Shown here piece by piece: positions 1-11,856 of a stretch of 64,000 bases of DNA. Position 1 is the first letter of the stretch. Every line of letters starts with the position of its first letter. The translations under genes and the position numbers were made by a program. Under the pieces are notes generated by a model. It did no database searches and was not told where the DNA came from. It worked only from the letters and a program-made list of their open reading frames with translations. The stretch spans positions 1,116,001 through 1,180,000 of the forward strand of contig WHVY01000003.1 in NCBI GenBank assembly GCA_022266195.1, written 5' to 3'. The stretch comes from Tetranychus cinnabarinus (lineage: Eukaryota > Arthropoda > Arachnida > Trombidiformes > Tetranychidae).

Positions 1-1867
1 ATTGGTAAAAGAAATGGGTTTCCTAAGCCTGAAATGCATCATATCTTTTATGGATTCTTTTCATTTTACTGTTGTGTATGTAAAATTAAAAATCCATTTC
101 CCGTGACCTGAGACTTGCCCTTTTCATCGTAAACCTCTCTTTCTTTCTCTCTGTCTATCGCAGGGTGGAGGGTGTAAGGTGGAAAGTAAAAAATGTGTCC
201 TCTATTGTTTTCAGTTTTATTATTAACTGTTATTCTTTTCGTTTGCTCTTCTTTTTTAGGAACATCATTATGGGGTTTTGCTTTTAAAGATGTTTACTCA
301 CCTTGTTTATTTGTGTTTCGTTTAAATTTATCTCAAGGCGTAATCTGGACTGGACTCAGATAAGAATCGTCGTAATCATCAACATTTCATCTCTTTCCAT
401 TCTTTGCAAACATTATGCAGCAATTGTTGTTTCAATTTTTGGTGATACGAATAAGATCCCTTAGTCACTTGATGGATGGGTTGAATTTACAAAACAAATC
501 ACTTGGTAAATTAACTACAGGCACTGTTATGCTCGAATTGCGTTGTTAATTAAACATATATTGGCTCAGATATTCACAGGTCTGATGGATCACTACCTTG
601 TTGGATGAAAACTTTGTTATTGCGATCAATTTTGAACCTTCTTCGGTGTTAGCAAGATATTTTCTGGTTAAATGTATTCCAGTGACGAGCCTCAAACAAG
701 ACTTTATAAAAACCCGAAGGATTATAATTTTACTTGATTGCTAGAGAACCGTTCGATCTACAACAAATGGACTGGAAAGCCTGATGTAAATAAAATCATA
801 ATTTGCCCGTAAGCAGTTAATTCATGGGAAGAAATATTGACTACGAAAGACGTAACGAGATTCAATTTAATTACCTAATGACTTTATTTTTCTTTCTTGA
901 TTATAATTTTTGGTTTTCCAATTTATCAGGTCATTCATTTTTTGTCCAACTCAATGTTTTCATCATTGAAACTGTTTTTTGGATATTCCATGGGTTTTGA
1001 TAATTCATGATTCCTCTAAAACTTGGTCTTTTCAAAGTAAATTTGCTGGATGTGTTTCTATTGTGCAGAATAACTGGTTCTGGGTCCTGGGTTGCTTGGT
1101 AACTTTTCTCATTCAGCTTTCAATTGTATGTTTTAATTTCTTCATGTAATTGATTTCTTTCTTCGGACAGTTTTATTTGCTCTTATTTGACTTTTATAAA
1201 TCAACACTTGCCATCTCTTTCAATTCAGGAAAAATTCGTTTATTCATCTGGAACTTTGACTCATGATTCTACATAAAATACTTTTACCTTTGGGTTAAAC
1301 ATCTTGAGATTCACCGACGGATGGATTTAAATCTTTGATTTAAGTTCATGTCCATTTTGTCATAATGCTCACTGAGTACCAATGATGGATTAAACTCAGC
1401 AAACTTAATCTAGATGTGGATTGTTGGATATACAAGGCTGATACACAATCGTAAATTAAGTGGCAATCTAATAGCTTTAATTGGCTGATGTTCACATGAA
1501 TATATTTCAATCAAAGTCAATTTAATCCCAGACTTGTTTTCATTTAGCTCATTGGATGCAAGTGCAAATTTGAAAATGACTTTAAGACTAGCAACCGTGA
1601 AATTAAAAAGAAGAATAATTCAGGGAAAATTTGGACGTTTACTATAAATTTATATTTCCATAGATTGGATTATATATTTGGATCCAGTCTTGGAACCAGC
1701 AAACACTATTGAAACGCGAATGAATAAACAAAAGTTGTATACAATTCATAAATATTTTTATTTTAGTTTTTTTTGATTTGAATACATTTAGGAAAAGGCA
1801 ATGAATAGTTTGATTACAATTGTACAAATAATTTTGTTATAAATTTGAGCATTTGGTCCAGATCCGA
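1..1867. other. Intergenic, no gene supported
   Basis: AT-rich DNA with no reading frame that has coding character on either strand. A polypyrimidine run ending in CAG near 133-164 could be a 3' splice site of an exon belonging to a gene outside the window, but no coding exon follows it. Nothing else is recognised. Confidence 0.5.
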
Positions 1868-2305
1868 TTATCCAAATAATGCTTTGGCTATAAGTTTGCA
1901 GTCCTTGGACATTGGCCTCACCTTCTTGACAGTTTTCTTGTGTACTTTGGTTCGTTCGTATACAACGAAGGGTTCGGGTGTTGTGGTTTTGGGTTTCACA
2001 TCTTTTTTTGGCTTCTTTTGCCGTATAGAAGCTATTGTATCTTTCACTCCCTTTTCGACCTTCTTCTTAGCTTGGAGCCACTTATCTCTTAAAGAAGGAA
2101 TGGTGGAAACTTCAATTTCTTCTGCTGGATAACCATATGGAGGTCTAGGTGGAAGTGTTGGTGACTTTTCGGCTGAAGTTGATGATTGGTAATATTCACG
2201 GGCAGAAAGAACATTAGATTCTTCTTCTTCGTCAAAATTGACTTCTATGTCACCTTTGGCATAGGTGAAGATAGCGCACAAACACAATAAGTAAATGAAC
2301 TTCAT
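1868..2305 (-). CDS. Small secreted Lys/Glu-rich protein, unknown
   Basis: The single-exon frame encodes about 145 residues. From the chosen ATG it starts with a hydrophobic signal peptide (MKFIYLLCLCAIFTYA), followed by an acidic stretch, a proline-rich segment and a very basic lysine-rich C-terminal half ending KALFG. This layout suggests a small secreted or cuticle/silk-associated protein, but no domain is recognised. An in-frame ATG at 2383 would add 26 residues containing a second hydrophobic stretch; the downstream ATG is preferred because it gives a standard signal peptide. A TATA box at 2444-2452 on the same strand supports transcription starting near 2415. The function is unknown. 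Confidence 0.65.
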   Translation of the reverse strand: MKFIYLLCLCAIFTYAKGDIEVNFDEEEESNVLSAREYYQSSTSAEKSPTLPPRPPYGYPAEEIEVSTIPSLRDKWLQAKKKVEKGVKDTIASIRQKKPKKDVKPKTTTPEPFVVYERTKVHKKTVKKVRPMSKDCKLIAKALFG

Positions 2306-2443
2306 ATCCACAAGCATAAAAATCAAAAAGTAGACAATAGAGTCAATTAGAATTGAAGAGACTAGAGTTGAAAGACTAGACATATAAATATGTTGAAGGT
2401 TCAAGACGAAAGTTGAGAATGATTTTCATTGAAATTTTTGTCC

Positions 2444-2452
2444 CTTTATATA
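2444..2452 (-). promoter_or_regulatory. TATA box of the secreted-protein gene
   Basis: On the minus strand the sequence reads TATATAAAG. It lies about 60 bp upstream of the first in-frame ATG (2383) and about 140 bp upstream of the preferred ATG (2305), so a start near 2415-2420 would leave a short 5' UTR. Confidence 0.6.
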
Positions 2453-3420
2453 CCATATTTTGTCCGACTTAAACGGGTTAACACAAGGCTTTGGGTTAAC
2501 CAGGATTAAGGATTCACTAACAATACTGGTCGATAATGCTTGAGGTCATCTTGTGCTAAACGAATTAAGTTCCATCTTGTTATTGTGAATCTCTGGCTTA
2601 TCTTAAAAAATTATTGCTGCTTCTAGTATAAGATTGTTTTTTGGTGAAATTGTGCTGAATTTGTTCATAGATTACTGTTAATATGAACACAACTCAAATT
2701 AAATTTTGACTTTATTAAGGGAGTTGGAACATATTCAGCCAACAATCTAGTAAATTTTGAAAATAATACGATTAAAAGTACAAAATAGCAATATTAGCAT
2801 AATAGATAAACTTCTTAAAATAAAACTTGTTTTCAAATGAAAATCATTATTGCTTTCTTGATCATCGATTTTCCAAGTTTCAAATATTTTTATTTTAAAC
2901 TCTGATTTTTTTTATTTTTAGTTTCAGAGGTTGTTCAGAGAGAATAAATTTTACCGCAAAAGAATCGAATTTAAGTTATGAAATTCATAAGATCAAAGTT
3001 AATGTTTGAATAAATTAAAAAGGGTCAAAATTAAGATCAGTAGTTGAATTTACTGATCACAAAACGGGTGTTTTAGCCAAAAGAGGGCCCTACATAAGAA
3101 GTGGGTTATTTTGGTTGAAGAGTAGAGAGACTCAAATAGTAGCGCTTTCTTTTTCAAATATCAGGAGTTGATTCATGTGTAAAATACTAAACTTCGATAT
3201 ATCGTTGTCACTGCTTTTTAGTTGCTATAGAAAGTGTTTACATATTTACAAGAAATGTTTACAATTTATAAACTTCAAATTTAAATGAAATCTGACTTAA
3301 CTCGGTATCTTATTTTATTTTTTATGGGATTTCGCTGTGATATATTTCATTAAAAACGATATAAACAACTTGATCTTATAAGCTGTGTCTTTATTTCTGA
3401 TTGTTAAAGAACATTTTAAC
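2453..3420. other. Intergenic / promoter region of DHX16
   Basis: AT-rich, with no coding frame. It separates two divergently transcribed genes. At its right edge a GTAAGT donor at 3421 is a plausible end of a non-coding first exon of the helicase gene. No TATA box is obvious. Confidence 0.45.
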
Positions 3421-3536
3421 GTAAGTAATTCAGTTTTATAACCGTTCTTATTTTATCATACTGTCGTTTTGATTTTATATCATTGTCGTCTTATTTATTG
3501 TTGTTAAATCTTGATTTTCATTTCTTAGGTCTCACC

Positions 3537-6188
3537 ATGTCATCGAGTAAACAAACTTCATCAAATCATGATGAAGAAGAAAGACTCAAAGATATTGCAG
3601 AAAGAGATGCTTATGCAGAGAGACTCAGAGAAAAGGACCAAAAAAGGACTCGTAATGTGGCCACCAAATCAGATGAAAGGATGTACGCTGAAGCAGCGAA
3701 AAGACTAAAACTGGAAAATGAGGATAGAAAAGCTATAGTACCAAAACTGCGAGAGGAATCGAGAAAAAACTATCTAATCAAACGAAAGGCCGATCAATTG
3801 GTTTTGTTAGAAGGGGAAATTAAGGATGAAGAACAGATTTTCAGTGATGTACCCTTAACTAAAGCTGAAAAGGCTGAATATGAATACAAGAAAAAGGTTC
3901 TTACTTTGGCTAAGGAACATGAACAGGCTAAAGAATTGGAAAGTATTAGAAGATATCACATTCCAGAAGAAAGTAAACCAAGCAAAGTTTATGAAGAAAT
4001 CGATGAAAGGGAGAAACAACCAAACGCTGAAGCTAGAAAATGGGAAGAAGAAAGGTTAAATACTGCCAAATTATCATTCGGAGCAAAAAATAAATCCAAA
4101 AAGGTTGAAGAATATGATATTTTAATTGATGCTTCAATCGACTTCATCAAAGCACTAACGGTTGGTGGACAAAATACTGACGAAAAAGATATAGTTGACG
4201 AAGAAACAGCAAAAAGAATGACAATTGCTGAAACAAGAAGATCATTACCGATTTATGCTTACAAAAGAGAACTCATCAAAGCAGTAAAAGAGCATCAAAT
4301 TTTAATCATTGAAGGAGAGACAGGATCTGGAAAGACAACACAAATTCCCCAATATTTACATGAAGCAGGTTTCACCAAAGGAGGTAAAAAAGTTGGTTGC
4401 ACACAGCCAAGAAGAGTAGCTGCTATGAGCGTAGCGGCCCGTGTTGCTCAAGAAATGAATGTTAAACTTGGCCATGAAGTCGGTTATAGTATTCGTTTTG
4501 AAGATTGTACTAGTGAGCGAACTGTGATTAAATACATGACTGATGGTATGTTACTCCGAGAATTCCTCTCTGAACCTGATTTAGCATCTTATTCATGCTT
4601 GATTGTTGACGAAGCACACGAGAGAACCCTTCATACAGACATTTTGTTTGGCTTAGTTAAAGATATAGCTCGATTTAGACCTGACTTTAAGCTTCTCATC
4701 TCCAGTGCCACTCTGGATGCCGAAAAATTCAGCGTCTTTTTTGATGAAGCTCCAGTTTTTCGTATACCAGGTCGTCGGTTTCCAGTTGATATTTATTACA
4801 CCTCAGCACCTGAAGCTGATTACATAGATGCCTGTGTAGTTACTATTTTACAAATACACATCACACAACCTTTAGGTGATATTCTCGTCTTTCTTCCCGG
4901 TCAAGAGGAAATCGAACAATGTTCTGAAGTTTTGATGGAACGACAACGAAAGTTAGGATCAAAAATCAGGGAACTTATAATCAGACCAATTTACGCTAAC
5001 TTGCCTCAAGAATTACAAGCTCAAGTTTTCGAACCAACTCCACCGGGTGCTCGGAAAGTTGTAATTGCTACCAACATTGCTGAAACTTCATTAACAATAG
5101 ATGGTATTATTTATGTCATCGATCCTGGTTATTGTAAATTAAATATTTATAATCCGAGATCTCGTATGGAATCTTTAGTTGTCCAACCAGTCTCTAAAGC
5201 TAGTGCTAATCAAAGAGCCGGTAGAGCTGGTCGTGTTGCTGCCGGTAAATGTTTTAGACTGTTCACTGCATGGGCATATCAGAATGAGCTTGAGGATAAT
5301 ACTGTTCCTGAAATTCAAAGGGTTCATCTTGGTAACGCCGTTTTACTTTTGAAAAGTTTAGGAATCAATGACATTATTCATTTTGACTTTTTGGATCCAC
5401 CGCCATCTGAAACGCTTGTACTTGCCTTAGAACAATTATATGCATTGGGAGCTCTTAATCAATTTGGTGAACTTACTCGACTTGGTCGTAAAATGGCTGA
5501 ATTTCCTATTGACCCAATGATGTCCAAAGCTTTAATTGCATCCGAAAAATATAACTGTAGTGTTGAGATAATGACCATTTGCGCCATGCTCAGTGTTAAT
5601 TCCAATATTTTTTATCGGCCAAAAGACAAAGCTATTCATGCAGATACGGCAAGGAAAAACTTTTTTCAACCTGGAGGGGATCATCTGATGCTGTTGAATG
5701 TTTATAATCAATGGGTTGAAATGGGATATACTAAACAATGGTGTGCTGAAAATTTTATTCAATATCGAGCGCTAGTAAGAGCTCGAGATATACGAGATCA
5801 ACTAGAAAGTCTAATGGATCGAGCCGAAGTAGAAATTAAATCAAATCCAACTGAATTTGTACTCATCCGTAAAGCCATCTTAACAGGTTATTTTTATCAT
5901 GTTGCCCGTTTAGGAGGTGGTGGAGGCTCATATCGTACTTTAAAGCAACATCAACCCGTTTCAATTCATCCTAATTCATCATTGTTTGATGAAGAACCTC
6001 GATGGGTTCTCTATCATGAACTAGTTCTTACAACCAAAGAGTACATGAGACAGGTTATTGAAATTGAACCTAAATGGCTTGTAGAAATTGCTCCACATTT
6101 TTATAAATCCGAAGAGGTTGAAGATTTATGTAAGAAAATGCCGAAAAAAGTAGGAAAAGCAAAGGAAGAACTGGAACGAAATTATTGA
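3537..6188 (+). CDS. DHX16: DEAH-box splicing helicase DHX16/Prp2
   Basis: An uninterrupted frame of 883 residues encodes a spliceosomal DEAH-box RNA helicase, closest to DHX16/Prp2, which remodels the activated spliceosome before the first splicing step in the nucleus. Visible are a charged N-terminal region, Walker A GETGSGKT near residue 259, the DEAH box near 358, an SAT motif near 391, QRAGRAGR in the second RecA domain, the winged-helix/ratchet region and the OB fold with the C-terminal KKMPKKVGK tail typical of DHX16. A splice acceptor (TTTCTTAG) sits 7 bases before the ATG and pairs with a donor at 3421, giving a 109-bp intron in the 5' UTR. Compared with vertebrate DHX16 (about 1040 aa) the N-terminal region of about 160 residues is missing. 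Either it is lost in this lineage or an unseen upstream exon encodes it. Confidence 0.95.
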   Translation: MSSSKQTSSNHDEEERLKDIAERDAYAERLREKDQKRTRNVATKSDERMYAEAAKRLKLENEDRKAIVPKLREESRKNYLIKRKADQLVLLEGEIKDEEQIFSDVPLTKAEKAEYEYKKKVLTLAKEHEQAKELESIRRYHIPEESKPSKVYEEIDEREKQPNAEARKWEEERLNTAKLSFGAKNKSKKVEEYDILIDASIDFIKALTVGGQNTDEKDIVDEETAKRMTIAETRRSLPIYAYKRELIKAVKEHQILIIEGETGSGKTTQIPQYLHEAGFTKGGKKVGCTQPRRVAAMSVAARVAQEMNVKLGHEVGYSIRFEDCTSERTVIKYMTDGMLLREFLSEPDLASYSCLIVDEAHERTLHTDILFGLVKDIARFRPDFKLLISSATLDAEKFSVFFDEAPVFRIPGRRFPVDIYYTSAPEADYIDACVVTILQIHITQPLGDILVFLPGQEEIEQCSEVLMERQRKLGSKIRELIIRPIYANLPQELQAQVFEPTPPGARKVVIATNIAETSLTIDGIIYVIDPGYCKLNIYNPRSRMESLVVQPVSKASANQRAGRAGRVAAGKCFRLFTAWAYQNELEDNTVPEIQRVHLGNAVLLLKSLGINDIIHFDFLDPPPSETLVLALEQLYALGALNQFGELTRLGRKMAEFPIDPMMSKALIASEKYNCSVEIMTICAMLSVNSNIFYRPKDKAIHADTARKNFFQPGGDHLMLLNVYNQWVEMGYTKQWCAENFIQYRALVRARDIRDQLESLMDRAEVEIKSNPTEFVLIRKAILTGYFYHVARLGGGGGSYRTLKQHQPVSIHPNSSLFDEEPRWVLYHELVLTTKEYMRQVIEIEPKWLVEIAPHFYKSEEVEDLCKKMPKKVGKAKEELERNY

Positions 6189-7700
6189 ATTTATTTCAAT
6201 ATCAAGTTACTGTAATTTTAATTTTGTAAATTTGAGACACATTTAAGACACATTCAACTTATTACTTTCAAATATTTAATAAAACATTTGTTGAACATTT
6301 TGAGGTGTGAAATTGGCTCCAGAATCATGTGGTTCCTGATAAGGCAAGTAAGTATGATGATGATGATAAGAATGATGAAATTGGTTTTGTTGCTGATGTT
6401 CGTATAACTGTGGACGGCCATATTCAAAGCAAGGGTTAATATTATTATCAATCCTGTTTACATCGTTTTTATTTTTCTTGTGTTTCTCGGCAAATGCCTT
6501 AGCGTATGGATTGTTTTTGATTTTTAAATCAGTGATCTGAAAATTAATTATTAAATACATCAACAATTAGATCTACTGAAAAATTAGATTTAAACTTAAG
6601 ATTTTCTGACTTACCGATTCATTTTGATAGGCTGTAACAGCGATGAATTGTGTTGTTGGTAAACAAAAACTAATCGATTCAGGCTCATGTCCAGGATTGC
6701 TTTTAATTATATGAACCTTAGGTTCATATTTGTGAAGGGAATTGAGGACCACTTGACCTTCTTCTGGTGGTTGTTTATTGGTCAGTTTAACTTTTGGAAA
6801 TTCAACAGGTTTTTTCATCCAATGACCACCATAATTGGGTGACTCAGGGTGAGTGTAATAACTGTATTCTGAGCGTGATTTAACTTCAGATTTAGATCCT
6901 TGTACCCATTCATTGTTGACAAACTTCCATCTATTATCGCCCAATTGACAAAACTCTAGTATTATAACATACATTGAATGCGTTTCCAATCCTGCAACTT
7001 CTAATTTCACTACTGGAAACATTCGTCTGAATGTATAAAAAGAATAATGAAATTTCAATGATTTTAAACAATCGATGGGTGAAAATGAAAATAATTAAGA
7101 TTTACTTACCGTCCAGATTTGGTTACAATCATTTCTGTTGTTATTGAATTGAATTTGTTCCATAATTCTTCTTGGAGTAAAATAACTGAAATCGTTCTAT
7201 CAGTTGTATTGTGATTGTTGTTGTTGAGATTTTCCTGAATATAGTTCAATACATTCATTTTAATATAAAAACAAAGAAATGAAACTATGAGCAAGAAATG
7301 AGCACTTTTATGATAAAAAATAAGCCAAGACTTGAAGTTAACGAGGAAAAGTTAAAAATGAAACTGTTAACTGTGATGAACACTCAGTCGATAATCAAAT
7401 GTATCTGGTCAGATGATTGAAGATTTACTAGAAAAAATATGCTTAGACCTTCAAGTATAAACAATCTGAGGAAGTGTCTGTTGATTACAAAAGGCGGACT
7501 CAATATGGTAACGTATGAGGTAAGGTTGGACCTAAAAAAGGCGGACTCCAGTCAGGCCTAAGCAAAGATTTGTCGCGTATAGCCAATGATAGGAATGGGA
7601 ATATATCCTAACCATAATTAACATTAATTGCTGGTATTCAATCAAGTTTTTGTTTATGCATGAAAATTATGATTTGTTTGTTCAACTGATTCCATCTTTC
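5999..7700 (+). repeat. Left arm of T-box palindrome
   Basis: This 1.7-kb stretch reappears in inverted orientation at 11857-13558. Matching positions add to 19557 at every point checked, so there appear to be no net indels, and only scattered substitutions are visible. The arm contains the last 63 codons of DHX16, the 88-bp intergenic gap, the whole T-box gene and about 440 bp of its upstream region. Similarity stops abruptly at both ends. Confidence 0.95.
6276..7258 (-). CDS. T-box transcription factor, copy 1
   Basis: Three exons on the minus strand: 7258-7110, 7026-6615 and 6536-6276, with GTAAGT-type donors and CAG acceptors, encode 273 residues. The T-box DNA-binding domain starts near residue 30 (EELWNKF, TEMIVTKSGRRMFPV) and runs through NSLHKYEP, TQFIAVTAYQNE and ITDLKIKNNPYAKAF. 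The wording is closest to Brachyury/brachyenteron. The C-terminus is short, with a His-rich patch and ending NVQQMFY, so most of the usual Brachyury activation region is missing. It is transcribed convergently with DHX16, whose stop lies 87 bp away. It is almost identical to copy 2; visible coding changes are Ala to Lys before GLETH, and Asn to Tyr in the GD(N/Y)RW motif. T-box identity is certain; Brachyury orthology is likely. Confidence 0.93.
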
Positions 7701-8101
7701 AAACCCTTTCGGTTTGGACTCGTTTGGACACTAAGTAAACAGTTATAAAACTTAAGCCACTAATCCAATCAATTTTTTCAATATTTTTGGTGGGAACTGA
7801 CCGGAGACTTTTACAGTGGTCTTTCAGAGAGCTTTACAGAAACTCAAAAATAACTAAAATTACATTATTGCCAAAAGGCTTTAAATGAATGAGTTGTTCA
7901 AACAAATCATAACTGTTGTAACTTCAGCATTAAATCAGAAACAGACTTATTTGGTGATTTAAAATAAATTTTCTGTTGCTTTACAACAGGTTACTGTGAT
8001 TCTAGCTAAAGCTAAAGCTAAAGCTTCGAGTGATGCTAATAGCTTAGATGATGAAATGCATCAATAATGAATCTCGGTTACATTTTTACATTTTATTAAT
8101 C
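7701..8101. other. Palindrome spacer, no gene
   Basis: Start of the single-copy spacer between the palindrome arms. No coding frame. A short tandem CTAAAG repeat occurs near 8004-8024 just before the BBS1-like fragment. Confidence 0.45.
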
Positions 8102-8464
8102 ATGGTCTCTGATGCACAAAATATCTCAGGTTTGGATGATCAGTCTACGCTTGATGATAAAAGGTGATATATTCATAGCAATCAATTTGTGTATCAATTT
8201 TTTAAGATTCATTTTACTTTTTATCCTTACAACTCAAATGTATTTAGGACTTCGTCTTCATTGTCAAATCAAGTCATTTCTGGTGAATCCAAGGAGACTT
8301 TGATTAGTAAACCAGAAATTGCAAGTAAATGGTTAACCGCTTATAATGATAATCTTTGTTCCCTTTACACGTTAACTGCGTGTATATGTTTCGTCGATCT
8401 GAATGGCGATGGAGACCAGAAATTGGTTATCGCTGATCTTAATAATCAGCCATTTAAGAGATAA
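8102..8464 (+). pseudogene. BBS1: BBS1 N-terminal gene fragment
   Basis: Two exons can be read: 8102-8163, ending at a GTGATA donor, and 8248-8464 after a TTTAG acceptor. They are in phase and give about 92 residues. The second exon contains KWLTAYNDNLCSLYTLTAC followed by DLNGDGDQKLVIADL, which matches the conserved N-terminus of Bardet-Biedl syndrome 1 protein, a BBSome subunit for ciliary membrane trafficking. The frame stops right after this region, where the full protein needs about 500 more residues (beta-propeller, GAE domains), and no continuation is found in the next 3 kb. A truncated duplicate is the simplest reading; a short expressed product cannot be excluded. Confidence 0.7.
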
Positions 8465-11400
8465 GCTATTATTTACATGCCGAGTAAAAATAGCAGACGA
8501 TGATGAAGACTAAGTTGTCTCATTATTGGGACTGACGATATTGTGAGAAAAAAGACATTTTGATGATTGAACTAGAAAAATTTTACCATTATCACATTGG
8601 TGAGATTTGAGCTGAAAATTAATGATTTCTGCAAACCTTTCAATTACTGCAAGCTTTTAAAATATTAATTTGGGTTTTCAAGTGAAAAGAACGCTCTTGA
8701 TAGATTTTCATCTCAGAAAATATGGATCCATTTCAATCCATTGAATTTGTATTTATTCCTTATAATTTATTCACAAAGATTGATATTTTCAGTGGACAGT
8801 GGTAATGTGAGTTGATTAAATTTAAGTTGAACTAATTCCTAAAGTGTGTATAATAGTCAATGGACTTGATTGGCTGAAGATAAACCATGGCCTAAACCTG
8901 AATGAATACGCCTTAGCCTTGCCTATCACAGCAACAAGTTTTGCAGCCAAAGTCCGCCTCTTACTGTCAGTGGACACCTCCTTTGATTGCTGACAACAAT
9001 CAGATTAAACTATTCTGTAACAGTTATTAAACCATTGAAATCAATAATGTCATCTAAATCAAATGAAAACTTGACTATCATAAAGGGCCATTCCAATGGA
9101 TAAATGTTTCACTTCAATATTTCGGAGAAACGATGTTTTTTTGCATAATTTTTAATAATTCACTGAAATTTTATTTTTATTCATTTATTTAGTTGATTAT
9201 TTGAAAGTTTATTGTAAATTGGACAAGATAAAAGGTAAACATTGGGTTTTTAATGATTTTTCAAAAAAGCCGCTCTATCAATTACACAAGAGAGTCCAAA
9301 GTGAGATTTGAATGCAAAACAAGTACCTAACCGATTTGTAAGGTAAACAAATGTAAATAATACGTATAATAATGAATCCTGTAATTGTTGTGTAAACTAA
9401 ACCTCTTCAAGAATCTCATCTAAACACTTGTTCAATATACATGTATTAATGTTGAAATGTTTCAATTAATTCAGCTAATAGTGGGAGAGAAAAGAGAGAG
9501 GAGGTGACCTTAAATTATCGGCTTTTCTTCATCTCATCTTCTCGCCATTTCAATCTCTTTCTTAAGTCATCTTTTTTTTATTTTTCATCTCATCTTTATC
9601 ATCATCATCATCTTCTTCTTCTTCCTCCTTCAAGGAACCATTCTTATGTGTTTAGTGTCAATAATATTTTAAAAGCAAAGTAAACAAATATAAATATTCA
9701 AATAAAAGAAAACAACAAAACACAAAAAAACTCAATAAATTATTGTTCAAATGGTCATTTCATCTTCTATCAGGTAAGCAATTCCTACGCAATTCACTAT
9801 CGGTACTTATTTGTATTGTAAGATAAGGTTAATTGTTATTATTGTGCATACACACATCAACATTTGATCATCATTGACAATCTGACTTTGGTTCACTTAT
9901 AAACTCAATCAACTGTCAACCAAAATAAAGCTAAATCTAGTTTTTAATATCAACCCTATTTTCCCTAGTTACCCTCCATTGAACCACTCAGTAATATTTA
10001 TTGGTTCCTCTTGATCATTTTGTAAATTGTGTAAAATAAATTGTTAAGAGTTTAAATACATAAAAATAAATTTAATTTCTTCTCTTTTCTTTTACCTGAC
10101 AGAAAACAAAGATCCAGTCCAAAAGGGAAAAGTAAAAGGAGAAACAAAAGCGAGACCCTGAAGTAATAAGATTTAACCATTAACTGGGTATAAAAGAGTT
10201 CAAAACTGCAACGCTGGTAATGACCATGATTAAACAAGGAAAGCCAATTGATAAATTATGATTATAAACTGTTTCTTGTTTGTAGTCTGTTTCTTACAGC
10301 ATTAAGATTATCAAGACTGAACAAGTACCAATATAAAACGTAATAATAAAAAGCTAATGATTGGGTTAAGAAACAAAAAGATTTGAAACATTGTAAATTG
10401 TTTTAAAGGGGATTTCGCGTTGTTGGCTTTTTGATTGTTTCTTGATTTTATTTATGATTTGGTGGTAAAAGAAGCAAAAAATGTTGAAAAATATTATTTA
10501 TTAAGAAGCAAAAAAAAGAGTTTATTCTGAGATAAAGTAGATGAATAAATAGACAAATAAATAAAGATGATGAATATATTGATTATTATTAAGATGATAA
10601 TATTTAATGGGCAAGCTAATATATTAGATGATAATAATAATGAACGATGAAGGTAAAGAGGTAAACAAAAGTCATAACTGAAAATGAAATGAAATACAGA
10701 ACAAGAAATATTGAATTTAAAAAAAGAGTAACATTTAACAAATCATGATTAATATTAAAAAATAACTCAATTCAATTGTCATTTTTTATACACTTTTTAT
10801 TTATTATGTTACTATTTAACTAATTTATTGAGTTGATTATGTTTAAAAGTTGAAGTCAAATTAGCCTTTCCTTTTTAAGAGCTGAGCAAATGTTAACAGG
10901 TTGGTGACGATAAAGTAACAATAACGATGAAAGACACAATGATTAAAGTGTTAATGAACAATTAAAATGTTGGAAACAATGGAGAGAGAGAGCAACAATT
11001 AAATCATTGTTGATTGTATGAGCAACATTAAATTGCTGTGAGTAACTGTAATTTGCATAGAGACAAACAAGATTTGAAAGGATCAGAAAAGATCAGTGAA
11101 TGTAAGACTTTTACTTGGAGTTGAGTCTTTGTAGTAATGGAAGCATGAGAATCGAGTTGATTTGGTTGATTAGATGATCTGATTTGATGGTTTATCGTCT
11201 ATTGAGCCGTTTCGATGGAATCGAGTTAAGGTTATGATTGATTAAAGGCGATCAAAGTTGCAAAACTGTCGCTCGAAGAAACTTTTTATTGGCATTAATG
11301 GACTCAACTTTAAGTCCCCGTAAGCCCACAGTTTCCTAGCTCTTAGCAGTCAATTTTACGACTTTCACAGTTCTTTAATCAAAAATTATCGATGAGAAAT

Positions 11401-11856
11401 TTTTCAGTTGAAAAATGAATTTTATTTTCTAGCTTTAAAAGGTCGCAAAGTCTTAACTCTCACTGCGAAAGTCAAAGTGATTGACTTTACTCCTTTCACG
11501 GATTTCAACACGAAAGGATTATCCAAGTTGACCTTTATTTTAATAAGTCTTTTGACCAAGGCTTTGACCAAAAATATTGTTTGGGTCAGCGAAGGTTCCC
11601 ACGGCAATTGAAGCCAATTTTAGGCCAATAATTAACTAATTTATAAATTGTCCAAGGTTCAAGAAACAAAAGGAGTAAAGTTAACAAAAGCCTAAACCAA
11701 ATACATGAAGGTTGTAAAAATATATTCATAAAAATAAAGCAAAAGGTAAGATATTTTTACAAGAAACGCAAAGCTTTTTTTCAAAGAGCTAGCGAGGGAA
11801 AAAAAAGGTTAACATTTTTAAGGAAAGCTTGAGGTGAAGATGCTGGTGAAGAAGCG
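8465..11856. other. Palindrome spacer, non-coding
   Basis: No convincing gene. It holds a degenerate third copy of part of the T-box upstream region near 8900-9000 (shared GTCCGCCT tract), a pyrimidine/TCA-TCT microsatellite near 9540-9635 with an inverted counterpart near 14190-14285, and a possible short first exon at 9751-9772 (ATG followed by a GTAAGC donor) with no second exon. Two antiparallel open frames at 11408-11611 look like chance. Confidence 0.4.
9480..9670 (+). repeat. Older inverted repeat, left copy
   Basis: The stretch ending in AATATTTTAAAAGCAAA, including the TCA/TCT-rich tract and the sequence about GACCTTAAATTATCGGCTTTT, recurs in inverted orientation at about 14145-14290. 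It is clearly diverged, with many substitutions and indels, and its symmetry axis (near 11.9 kb) differs from that of the recent palindrome (9.78 kb). Confidence 0.6.

Noticed and set aside
9751..9772. Short ATG-containing exon with a GTAAGC donor
   Set aside because: Only eight codons, with no matching acceptor and coding exon downstream in the spacer.
11408..11611. Antiparallel open frames of 67 and 61 codons
   Set aside because: Low-complexity, mirror each other on both strands, no start context, no similarity to any family; a chance result of a stop-poor stretch.
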